Position numbers and translations under genes: made by a program
Assembly: GCF_003003075.1 (NCBI RefSeq)
Contig: NZ_PVTX01000003.1
Span: 124,001-188,000, forward strand
DNA from: Isoptericola halotolerans
Lineage (GTDB): Bacteria; Actinomycetota; Actinomycetes; Actinomycetales; Cellulomonadaceae
Direction: 5' to 3'
Length of the DNA: 64,000 nt
Notes under the pieces: model-generated
Seen by the model: the letters and a program-made list of their open reading frames with translations, nothing else
Told to the model about the DNA's origin: nothing
Database searches by the model: none
Shown: in pieces, positions 54,683 through 61,812 of the stretch
Layout: each line of letters begins with the position of its first letter
Position numbering within the stretch: position 1 is the first letter of the stretch

Positions 54683-55168
54683 TCAGGCCCGGGCGCGCCG
54701 GAGCCGCCGGCCGATCAGGTAGAGCTCGCAGCCGAGGCACAGCCCGACGGTGGCGTTGAGCGCCGCCGCCAGGAAGGCGATCCCCGCCGCCCACGGCACC
54801 GCCGCCAGGACGCCGGCCAGGCCGAGCACGACACCAGCACCGGTCACCGCGAGGCCCACGAGCTGGGCGAACCGCGGCGGGCGCGGGTCCTCCAGGTGCT
54901 CCGGGCTGCCGAGGCGCGGGCGGACGAGCAGGCGGAACAGCCAGCCCTGCCAGGTCGCCTGAGGACCGCGGACCGCGCCCGGCAGGAAGCTCAGCGCGAC
55001 GACGGCGAGCAGCACCAGCGCCGGGGTGGTGGGCCCCAGCAGCACGACGACGGCGAGCAGCGCCGCGGTGATCCCCGCTCCCACGCGCGGACCGCGGGGG
55101 TCGATCCCGGCGGGCTCCGCCGTCGTCCCCTCCGGGGTGTGCGGTGCGGTGCGGTGCGTGCGGGTCAT
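54683..55168 (-). CDS. DUF4395-domain membrane protein
   Basis: A 161-residue membrane protein. It begins with the family motif AGIDPRGPRVGAGITAALLAVV, has FRLLVRPRLGSPEHLEDPRPPRFAQ between helix pairs, and ends with LGCELYLIGRRLRRARA after the Cys-containing last helix. DUF4395 proteins are commonly coded with thioredoxin-like or rhodanese-like genes. The start at ATG 55168 has GGGAGGA upstream and overlaps the stop of the thioredoxin gene (ATGA). Confidence 0.9.
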   Translation of the reverse strand: MTRTHRTAPHTPEGTTAEPAGIDPRGPRVGAGITAALLAVVVLLGPTTPALVLLAVVALSFLPGAVRGPQATWQGWLFRLLVRPRLGSPEHLEDPRPPRFAQLVGLAVTGAGVVLGLAGVLAAVPWAAGIAFLAAALNATVGLCLGCELYLIGRRLRRARA

Positions 55169-55629
55169 GCGTTCCTCCCGGAAGGCTGGTCGATCGGTGT
55201 GACGGCGGCGAGCGCGGCCCGGGCCTGAGCGGGGGTCATGGCTCCCGACGCGCGAGCCACCTCCGCCCCGGCGGCGTCGAGCACGAGCACGGTCGGGGTA
55301 CGCAGGACACCCGCACGGAGCGCCAGGTCGAGGTGGGTCTCGACGTCGACCTCCACGTGGGCGACGCCGGGCTCCCCGGCCGACAGCGCTCCCAGCACCC
55401 GGGCGGTGGCGCGGCAGGGGGCGCACACCGGCGCGGAGAACTGCAGGAACGTGGCCCGCGCGCCGGGCAGAGCGCCCAGGGCGGCGAGGTCGGCGGCCCA
55501 GACCGCCGACGCGTCCCCGGCCGCGGCGCCGTCGTGCCGGCGCAGGCGGCCCTGCCGACCCCGCCAGACGAGGCCGACGACGGCGGTCAGCACGACGAGC
55601 GCGACGAGCGACGGCCACTGCACGGACAT
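55165..55629 (-). CDS. membrane-anchored thioredoxin-family protein
   Basis: A 154-residue protein with an N-terminal membrane helix (SLVALVVLTAVVGLVWRG) and a thioredoxin domain whose active site is CAPC in QFSAPVCAPCRATARV. The cis-proline is in LRTPTVLVLD. It is probably a periplasm-side or membrane-tethered thiol reductase or oxidase. The start at ATG 55629 has GGGAGGT upstream. It is cotranscribed with the DUF4395 gene by a four-base overlap. Confidence 0.9.
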   Translation of the reverse strand: MSVQWPSLVALVVLTAVVGLVWRGRQGRLRRHDGAAAGDASAVWAADLAALGALPGARATFLQFSAPVCAPCRATARVLGALSAGEPGVAHVEVDVETHLDLALRAGVLRTPTVLVLDAAGAEVARASGAMTPAQARAALAAVTPIDQPSGRNA

Positions 55630-55807
55630 CCTGACCTCCCTGTGGTCCTTCTCCGGCGGGGAACAGATCCGTTTGCATGAATGTTCCCGGTACCGTGGAG
55701 CCTGCGATGCGCCGTAGCGTACGCGCCCCGACGCCACGGCACCGCCGCCAACCCGCTCACGAGACGGGTGCAGCGGCAGCCGCCGCGGGCACCCTGGAGG
55801 ACCCGCG

Positions 55808-56470
55808 ATGACCGACGCCCCCACCCGGATCTGGAACGACCTCGTCGTCCCCGCCCCCGGGACCTACGAGCTCGACGTCGCCCACCAGCGCATCGGCTTC
55901 CTGGCGATGCACATGATGGTGAGCCCCGTCCGTGGGCAGTTCGGCACCGGTTCCGCCGTCATCCACGTCGCCGAGGACCCGCTCGCCTCCACCGTGGCGG
56001 CGTCGATCGACGCCGCGTCCATCGAGACCGCGCACGCCGACCGGGACGCGCACCTCAAGAGCCCCGACTTCCTCGACGTCGACGTCTTCCCCACGATCGA
56101 GTTCCGGTCCACCGGGGTGGAGTGGAACCCCGCGCCCGACCCGATCTTCTCGTGGGCGGCGCTCAAGGGCCGCCTGCCCGGCCGGGACGTCGACACCCAG
56201 CGCGCCACGGCCGGGTCACGCACCCGGTTCGTGCTCCACGGGCACCTGACGATCCGTGGCGTCACGCACCCGATCGCGCTCGACGCGGAGTTCGGCGGCG
56301 TCGGCACCGACCCGTACGGCCGCCACCTGTTCGGGTTCAGCGCCACCGCGGACTTCGAGCGGGAGAAGTTCGGGCTGCTGTGGAACGTCGCCCTGGAGGC
56401 CGGCGGCGTGCTGGTCGCCAAGACCGTCCGCATCGAGCTCGCGGGCGAGGCCATCCGCGTCGACGGATGA
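55808..56470 (+). CDS. YceI-family lipocalin-like protein
   Basis: A 220-residue protein of the YceI family, beta-barrels that bind isoprenoid or other lipids. Motifs: GTYELDVAHQRIGFLAMHMM at the N-terminus, SPDFLDVDVFPTIEFRST in the middle and GHLTIRGVTHPIALDAEF late. No signal peptide is present, so it is likely cytoplasmic, unlike E. coli YceI. The start at ATG 55808 has GGAGGA upstream. The 178-base gap before it contains the thioredoxin operon promoter. Confidence 0.92.
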   Translation: MTDAPTRIWNDLVVPAPGTYELDVAHQRIGFLAMHMMVSPVRGQFGTGSAVIHVAEDPLASTVAASIDAASIETAHADRDAHLKSPDFLDVDVFPTIEFRSTGVEWNPAPDPIFSWAALKGRLPGRDVDTQRATAGSRTRFVLHGHLTIRGVTHPIALDAEFGGVGTDPYGRHLFGFSATADFEREKFGLLWNVALEAGGVLVAKTVRIELAGEAIRVDG

Positions 56471-56503
56471 GGCCTCCGACGGTGTGCCGGACGGCCGGGC
56501 ACG

Positions 56504-57238
56504 TCAGATGACGACGCGGCCCACCACGAACACGAGGATCCCCGTCACCACGACCGGGACCGCGGCGGCCGTCAGGCCCGCCCGGCGCAGCGACAGCGTC
56601 GGCTGGCGCTCGAAGAGGAAGCGCAGCGCCGCCGCGACCAGTCCCGCCACGAGCCCGGCGATCATGCCGGTGACCGGCTCCACCTCCGGGACCGCCGACG
56701 CGGTGCCCGCTCCCGCCACGGCGCCGAGCGCGACCGAGATGAGCGAGCCGGTCCAGCCGCCGGCGATCGGCAGCGCCGAGACCGCGGCGGCGACGGCGAG
56801 CGCCACGGCGCTGGTCAGCACCAGCGCCGCACCGGCGTCCGAGCGCCCCGTGGCGACCCAGCCGGAGGCGGAGACCGCGACGACGATCCCCGCCGTCATG
56901 CCGCTCACCGACTCCACGAGCCGGGGGCGTCCGCCACGCCGGAGCATCTGCGCCACGAAGGCGAGGACCAGGGCCATCGCGATGACCAGGGGGACGTTGC
57001 GCAGCACGGGCTCGTCCTCGGTCGCCCACGCCATCGCGACACCGCCGAGGCCGGCGAGCAGCACCACCAGCACGGTCGCGCCCTCCGCGGGCAGCCGCAG
57101 GAGCGCGGCCCAGCCCACCGCCACGAGCACCACGAGACCGGCGGCGGCGGCCGTCGTCCACAGCGGCCCCAGGTACGCCGCGGCGGCGACGAGCGCGGCG
57201 AGCGCGGCGGTCGTCACGGCACGGGTGGTCACGGTCAC
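56504..57238 (-). CDS. hypothetical multi-helix membrane protein
   Basis: I do not recognise the family. It is 244 residues and almost entirely hydrophobic, with about eight to nine helices ([74 protein letters not shown]). Short loops are basic on one side ([18 protein letters not shown]). The start is uncertain: GTG 57238 is used, since longer frames run into the divergent glnR promoter. The 87-base shared promoter region suggests possible GlnR influence, but this is a guess. Confidence 0.65.
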   Translation of the reverse strand: MTVTTRAVTTAALAALVAAAAYLGPLWTTAAAAGLVVLVAVGWAALLRLPAEGATVLVVLLAGLGGVAMAWATEDEPVLRNVPLVIAMALVLAFVAQMLRRGGRPRLVESVSGMTAGIVVAVSASGWVATGRSDAGAALVLTSAVALAVAAAVSALPIAGGWTGSLISVALGAVAGAGTASAVPEVEPVTGMIAGLVAGLVAAALRFLFERQPTLSLRRAGLTAAAVPVVVTGILVFVVGRVVI

Positions 57239-57325
57239 GACGAAGAGTCTCGCATGCCGACCCGTTGTGATCTCCGGCGCAGGGCACGGTACCTTTACCA
57301 CCACCGGTGGCGGGAGGAGGTGCGC

Positions 57326-58072
57326 GTGGCCGAGCTGTTGATCCTGACCCCCGCGACAGGCGGGTCGGTCGAGGTACTGCCCGCACTGGGTCTGCTCTCG
57401 CACAAGGTGCGGGTGCTGCCGATGGAGCCGTCCGCGCTGGTGGACGCCCCCGACTCGGACGTCGTGCTGCTCGACGCGCGCCGCGACCTGGTCGCCGCCC
57501 GCACCACCTGCCGGCTGCTGCACGCGACCGGCCTCACCGTCCCCCTCGTGCTCGTCCTGACCGAGGGTGGGCTCACGGTCGTCAACCACGAGTGGGGCGC
57601 GGACGACCTGCTGCTCGAGAACGCCTCCCCCGCCGAGGTCGAGGCCCGCCTGCGGCTCGTCGTGGAGAAGTCGGCCCACGGCCCGGCGGAAGACTCGCCC
57701 CAGGAGATCTCCGCGGGCGAGCTCGCGATCGACGCCGGCGGCTACACGGCCCGGCTCCGCGGCCGGCCGATCGACCTCACCTACAAGGAGTTCGAGCTCC
57801 TCAAGTACCTCGTGCAGCACCCGGGCCGTGTCTTCACCCGCGCCCAGCTCCTGCAGGAGGTGTGGGGCTACGACTACTACGGCGGCACCCGCACGGTCGA
57901 CGTGCACGTGCGCCGCCTGCGCGCCAAGCTCGGGCCCGAGCACGAGCAGCTCATCGGCACCGTGCGCAACGTCGGCTACCGGTTCGACCCGCCGAAGGAG
58001 CCCCGCGACGACGAGGGCGACGACCCGGGCTCGGGCGCCCGAGGCTCCACGCGGGTGTCCTCGGGCGGCTGA
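57326..58072 (+). CDS. glnR: GlnR-type orphan OmpR-family nitrogen regulator
   Basis: A 248-residue winged-helix regulator. The N-terminal receiver-like domain ([31 protein letters not shown]) lacks the full acidic pocket, as in orphan GlnR. The C-terminal DNA-binding domain ([53 protein letters not shown]) is highly typical of actinobacterial GlnR, which controls nitrogen assimilation. The start is GTG 57326 with GGGAGGAGG upstream. The 10-bp palindrome CCACCGGTGG (57301-57310) in the leader may be an operator. Confidence 0.9.
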   Translation: MAELLILTPATGGSVEVLPALGLLSHKVRVLPMEPSALVDAPDSDVVLLDARRDLVAARTTCRLLHATGLTVPLVLVLTEGGLTVVNHEWGADDLLLENASPAEVEARLRLVVEKSAHGPAEDSPQEISAGELAIDAGGYTARLRGRPIDLTYKEFELLKYLVQHPGRVFTRAQLLQEVWGYDYYGGTRTVDVHVRRLRAKLGPEHEQLIGTVRNVGYRFDPPKEPRDDEGDDPGSGARGSTRVSSGG

Positions 58073-58089
58073 ACCGGTAGGTTCGGCGC

Positions 58090-59028
58090 GTGACCGCCAT
58101 GCCCGACACCGACTACACCTCCGCCCTCGTGGACGGGCCGTGGCGTCACGAGTTCGTCCCGGCCAACGGCTCCCGGTTCCACGTCGCGACGGCCGGCCCC
58201 GCCCGGGGCAACGGCGACCGCGCCCCGCTCGTGCTGTTCCTGCACGGGTTTCCCCAGATGTGGTGGGCGTGGCGCCACCAGCTCTCCGCGCTGTCCGACG
58301 ACGGCGTCCGGGTCGCCGCGATGGACCTGCGCGGCGTGGGCGCCTCCGACAAGCCGCCCTCCGGGCACGACATCCCCACCCGCACGCGGGACGTCGCCGG
58401 CGTGGTGCGCTCCCTCGGTCACGACCGTGCCGTCGTCGTCGGCTCCGGCACCGGCGGTGCGCTGGCGTGGGCGATGGCGGCGCTGCAGCCCGCCGTCACG
58501 GCCGGTGTGGTCTCCCTGGCCTCGCCGCACCCGCTGCGCCTGCACGTGCCCGGGCGGCGCCTGCTGACCCCCGCCGCCCGCAAGACGCTCGCCCTCTACC
58601 AGCTTCCGTCGGTCGCCGAACGTCGCCTGACGCGGGGCGACGAGGTGGCCCGCGTGCTCGCCGCGGGTGCGGCCCGACCCCTGCCGTCAGAGGTCGTGGA
58701 CCGGTACCGCCAGGTCATCCGCATCCCGTTCGCCGCGCACAGCTCGGTCGAGTCCCTGCGCTGGCTGACGCGATACGCCGCGCGGCCCAGCGGACGGCGG
58801 TTCCTGGCGGCCCTGCGCCGGCCGATCGACGTGCCCGTGCTGCAGGTGCACGGCACCGCCGACGGATTCGTGCGGGCCGCGACGGCCGACGTCGACGGCG
58901 CGGCGCTCGCGCGCGACTTCCGGTTCGAGGTGGTCGAGGGTGCCGGCCACTACCTCGCCGAGGAGGCCCCGGACGCGGTCGACGCCCTCCTCGCCGACTG
59001 GCTCCCGCACGCCCTCGCCGCGAGGTAG
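58090..59028 (+). CDS. alpha/beta hydrolase, atypical nucleophile elbow
   Basis: An epoxide hydrolase-like alpha/beta-fold protein of 312 residues. HGFPQMWWAWRHQL supplies the oxyanion region, MDLRGVGASDKP the next loop, and the late acid and histidine are seen in VHGTADGF and VEGAGHYLAEEAPD. The nucleophile elbow reads VVVGSGTGGALAW, with Gly where GHDWGG or GHSMGG families have Asp or Ser. The start is GTG 58090, with TAGGTT (58078-58083) six bases upstream. The stop codon is inside the first copy of a 20-bp tandem array. Confidence 0.87.
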   Translation: MTAMPDTDYTSALVDGPWRHEFVPANGSRFHVATAGPARGNGDRAPLVLFLHGFPQMWWAWRHQLSALSDDGVRVAAMDLRGVGASDKPPSGHDIPTRTRDVAGVVRSLGHDRAVVVGSGTGGALAWAMAALQPAVTAGVVSLASPHPLRLHVPGRRLLTPAARKTLALYQLPSVAERRLTRGDEVARVLAAGAARPLPSEVVDRYRQVIRIPFAAHSSVESLRWLTRYAARPSGRRFLAALRRPIDVPVLQVHGTADGFVRAATADVDGAALARDFRFEVVEGAGHYLAEEAPDAVDALLADWLPHALAAR

Positions 59029-59140
59029 TCACCCACCCGCCGAGGTAGTGCCTCGCTTGCCGAGGTAGTGCCGCGTCCGGCGACGTAGTGGCCCAACCGG
59101 CGAGGTAGTCGCCGGCCCGGCGAGGTAGTGCCGCTCAGGC
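59021..59140. repeat. 20-bp tandem repeat array between convergent genes
   Basis: Six units, each beginning CGAGGTAGT (CGACGTAGT in one), start at 59021, 59041, 59061, 59081, 59101 and 59121: an exact 20-base period. The second half of each unit varies but is always GC-rich. The first unit contains the TAG stop of the hydrolase; the last contains the TGA stop of nth (minus strand). The array therefore fills the whole intergenic gap and both gene ends. Confidence 0.9.
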
Positions 59141-59866
59141 CCGGCCGCCCGTGCGGACGAGCTTCGCCGCGGCCGCCGGGTCGGTCTCGCCCGCGCCGTA
59201 CGAGGGGCACCACCGGGCCACCGGGCAGGCCCCGCACGCCGGACGACGCGCATGGCAGATCCTCCGCCCGTGCCACACGAGGTGGTGGCTGAGCATCGTC
59301 CAGTCCTTCTTCGGGAAGATGGCGCCGACGGCGTGCTCCACCTTGACCGGGTCCTCCTCCGTCGTGAAGCCCAGCCGCCGTGCCAGCCGGCCGAAGTGCG
59401 TGTCGACCGTGATCCCCGGGACGCCGAACGCGTTCCCCAGGACCACGTTCGCCGTCTTGCGCCCGACGCCAGGAAGCGTGACGAGGTCCTGCAGGCGGGC
59501 GGGCACCTCGCCGTCGTACCGCTCCACCAGTGCGCGGCCGAGGCCCATCACCGCACGGGTCTTGGCCCGGTAGAAGCCCAGCGGACGCAGGATCTCCTCC
59601 ATCTCCGCAGGATCGGCGCCGGCGAGGGCAGCCGCGTCGGGATAGCGGGCGAACAGGGTGGGGGTCGTCGCGTTGACCCGCACGTCCGTCGTCTGCGCGG
59701 AGAGCACCGTGGCGATCAGCAGCTCGAGCGGCGTCGTGAAGTCGAGCTCGGCGCGCGCCTCCGGGTACGTCGCGGCGAGCACGCGGTCGATCCGCCGCGC
59801 TCGGCGGACCAGCGCCAGGGGCGACTCCCCCGTCGGGGTAGGCTGCTGTGGCTTCTCGGCGGTCAC
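59135..59866 (-). CDS. nth: endonuclease III (DNA glycosylase/AP lyase)
   Basis: Base-excision repair enzyme for oxidised pyrimidines, 243 residues. The helix-hairpin-helix with catalytic Lys is [13 protein letters not shown] and the catalytic Asp is in [13 protein letters not shown]. The C-terminal 4Fe-4S loop follows C-x6-C-x2-C-x5-C in [17 protein letters not shown]. The start is GTG 59866, with TACGCT (59878-59873) six bases upstream. A much longer open frame is rejected because it enters the divergent regulator's promoter. Its stop codon lies in a tandem repeat. Confidence 0.94.
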   Translation of the reverse strand: MTAEKPQQPTPTGESPLALVRRARRIDRVLAATYPEARAELDFTTPLELLIATVLSAQTTDVRVNATTPTLFARYPDAAALAGADPAEMEEILRPLGFYRAKTRAVMGLGRALVERYDGEVPARLQDLVTLPGVGRKTANVVLGNAFGVPGITVDTHFGRLARRLGFTTEEDPVKVEHAVGAIFPKKDWTMLSHHLVWHGRRICHARRPACGACPVARWCPSYGAGETDPAAAAKLVRTGGRA

Positions 59867-60068
59867 CTCGGCAGCGTATCGGCCACCTCCGACACCGACC
59901 GCGGTGCCCTGACAGGAACCGCGGCGGCCGCTCGTTCGTTCGCCGGGGAGCCACCCGAGACCGACCCTTCCAGGCACGATGCCCCTGCGTGAGGCACACT
60001 GAGACCTGGAACACATTTCGAGACAGCACCGTCCCGCGCGGACGACATCTGAGAACGTGAGGATTCCT

Positions 60069-60746
60069 GTGGACGACACCGTCGTGCTCTCCGCCCCCCT
60101 CTTCGCGGACATGGACAGCGAAGAGTCGAAGGCACTCTTCGAGTCGATGATCCCCGTCGAGCTGACCCGCGGAGACGTCCTGTTCCGCGAGGGAGAGCCG
60201 GGCGATCGTTTGTACGTGATCGCGCAGGGCAAGATCAAGCTCGGTCGCCGCTCCAGCGACGGCCGCGAGAACCTGCTCTCGATCCTCGGACCGGGCGAGA
60301 TGTTCGGCGAGCTGTCGCTGTTCGACCCCGGCCCCCGCACCGCCACGGCCTCGTCCGTCTCCGACGCCCTCTGCTACGAGCTGCGCCACCAGGCCCTCGT
60401 CCAGTGGATCGCCGCGCACCCCAACGTCGCCACGACGCTGCTCGGCGCCCTGGCCCGCCGGCTGCGTCGCACGAACGAGACCCTCGCCGACCTCGTCTTC
60501 TCCGACGTGCCCGGCCGCGTCGCCAAGGCGCTGCTCGACCTGTCCAACCGGTTCGGCGAGCCCAACGACGAGGGCGTCCGCGTCGCCCACGACCTCACGC
60601 AGGAGGAGCTCGCCCAGCTCGTCGGCGCCTCCCGCGAGACCGTCAACAAGGCGCTGGCCGACTTCGCGACCCGCGGCTGGGTCCGGCGCGAGGGCCGCGC
60701 CGTCGTCCTGCTGGACCTGGACCGCCTGGAGCGAAGGGCTCGCTGA
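60069..60746 (+). CDS. crp: CRP/FNR-family cyclic-nucleotide-type regulator
   Basis: A 225-residue global regulator, close to the actinobacterial Crp/GlxR group. The cyclic-nucleotide-binding domain has [20 protein letters not shown] and the phosphate cassette [16 protein letters not shown]. The helix-turn-helix is [24 protein letters not shown] 60069 (VDDTVVLS) is preferred over GTG 60057 since GAGGA lies six bases before it and related proteins begin with a similar DDT segment. It is divergent from nth, as in many actinobacteria. Two large hairpins follow the gene. Confidence 0.92.
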   Translation: MDDTVVLSAPLFADMDSEESKALFESMIPVELTRGDVLFREGEPGDRLYVIAQGKIKLGRRSSDGRENLLSILGPGEMFGELSLFDPGPRTATASSVSDALCYELRHQALVQWIAAHPNVATTLLGALARRLRRTNETLADLVFSDVPGRVAKALLDLSNRFGEPNDEGVRVAHDLTQEELAQLVGASRETVNKALADFATRGWVRREGRAVVLLDLDRLERRAR

Positions 60747-60770
60747 GCCTCCCTCGTCTGGCTCGCTCAC

Positions 60771-60868
60771 GCGGGGATGACGGAGCCCTCTGCACGGTCG
60801 CGTTCACGGGCGCTGCGCGCCCTCCACTTCGGGATCGACGACCGTGCAGAGGGCTTCGTCATCCCCGC
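60771..60868. repeat. hairpin element A (30-bp stem, structured loop)
   Basis: The left arm GCGGGGATGACGGAGCCCTC... (60771-60800) pairs with 60839-60868 at 29 of 30 positions. The 38-base loop reads CGTTCACG, a mini-hairpin (GGGCGC-TGC-GCGCCC), then TCCACTTCGGGA. The same loop framework recurs in element B in reverse orientation. Confidence 0.9.
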
Positions 60869-60915
60869 TTCGTTCCTCGGCCTGCGGTGAGCACAGCGCA
60901 AGGCGGGACGACCAA

Positions 60916-61018
60916 GCGGACGGTGGCGCGATCCGTCGCGCGGTCGTCTCTTTCCCGAAGTGGAGCGCCCCCTGGGGCGCGTGAACGCGACCGCGCGACG
61001 GATCGCGCCACCGTCCGC
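60916..61018. repeat. hairpin element B (31-bp perfect stem, same loop inverted)
   Basis: The left arm 60916-60946 (GCGGACGGTGGCGCGATCCG...) is a perfect 31-bp complement of 60988-61018. The loop (60947-60987) contains TCCCGAAGTGGAGCGC and GCGCGTGAACG, the reverse complement of the loop of element A, again around a mini-hairpin (GCGCCCC-CT-GGGGCGC). The stem is different from that of A except for the innermost CGGTCG/CGACCG. Confidence 0.9.
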
Positions 61019-61033
61019 GTCAGTATCTTGGCG

Positions 61034-61501
61034 TCAGGCAGTGAGCTCAGCAATCAGCTCGACCTCGACCGGGGCGTCCAGCGGGAGGACCGCGACGCCG
61101 ACGGCGGAGCGCGCGTGCGTGCCGGCGTCGCCGAAGATCTCACCGAGCACCGTGCTGGCACCGTTGAGGACGGCGGGCTGACCGGTGAACGACGGGTCGC
61201 TCGCGACGAACCCGGTCACCTTGACGATGCGGACACCGTCGAGCGAGCCGACGACGGAGCGCACCGCAGCGAGCGCGTTGAGCGCGCAGGTGCGGGCCAG
61301 GTCCGTGGCCGTGGCGGCGTCGACGAGACCGTCGCCCTCGCCGACCTTCCCCGTGACGGGCAGCTCGCCGCTCACGAACGGGAGCTGCCCGGCCGTGTAG
61401 ACGTAGCGCCCCGAGCGGACCGCCGGCTGGTACGCCGCGACCGGTGCTGCGACGTCGGGCAGGGTGATGCCCAGCTCGGCGAGGCGGCTGTCGATGCTCA
61501 T
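61034..61501 (-). CDS. RidA/YjgF-family protein
   Basis: A 155-residue protein of the larger RidA subfamily (YjgH-like). Members often deaminate reactive imines or enamines, though this subgroup is less studied. Motifs: RLAELGITLPDVAAPVAAYQ, RYVYTAGQLPFVSGELP and the C-terminal LPLDAPVEVELIAEL. The Arg normally used for catalysis in archetypal RidA is not evident at the expected place. The start is taken as ATG 61501; GTG 61513 would overlap the preceding stop codon (GTGA) and is a real alternative. Confidence 0.87.
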   Translation of the reverse strand: MSIDSRLAELGITLPDVAAPVAAYQPAVRSGRYVYTAGQLPFVSGELPVTGKVGEGDGLVDAATATDLARTCALNALAAVRSVVGSLDGVRIVKVTGFVASDPSFTGQPAVLNGASTVLGEIFGDAGTHARSAVGVAVLPLDAPVEVELIAELTA

Positions 61502-61509
61502 ACCCGCGC

Positions 61510-61671
61510 TCACGCGCCGGAGGGTCTCTTGAGGTAGGCGACCAGCCCGGTGCCGTCCGGGCCGGGCACGACCTGCACGAGCTCCCAGCCGTCCGCACCC
61601 CACTGGTCCAGGATCGCCTTGGTGTTGTGGATGAGGAGGGGGATGGTCGCGTATTCCCACGTGGTAGCCAT
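61510..61671 (-). CDS. DUF4177-type small protein
   Basis: A 53-residue protein, MATTWEYATIPLLIHNTKAI then LDQWGADGWELVQVV. The pattern of an N-terminal strand (WEYATIPL) followed by LDQWGADGWELV matches DUF4177, small alpha/beta proteins of unknown function. ATG 61671 has TACCAT (61683-61678) exactly six bases upstream, so a leaderless start is likely. It is cotranscribed with the RidA gene. Confidence 0.85.
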   Translation of the reverse strand: MATTWEYATIPLLIHNTKAILDQWGADGWELVQVVPGPDGTGLVAYLKRPSGA

Positions 61672-61812
61672 GCGGCGATGGTAGCCCGAGCGGGTGAAGC
61701 CCGACGTCCGGGACCGGCCGTTCTCGGGCCTCGACCACCGCTCCACAGGACCTGCACACGCGCGGCGCGCGGATCGGCTGGCCCCGTCGGAGTGACCCTC
61801 TAGGCTTGGAAC

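Noticed and set aside
59021-59140. 20-bp array considered as a CRISPR array
   Set aside because: The period is only 20 bases with no spacers of constant length, and no cas gene is present.
59867-60346. Long N-terminal extension of nth
   Set aside because: It would cover the divergent crp promoter and coding start; the family length and a TACGCT element support GTG 59866.
60859-61053. Small ORF of 64 codons across the hairpin elements
   Set aside because: Its Arg/Ser/Ala-rich sequence simply reflects the inverted repeats; no start signal or homology is evident.
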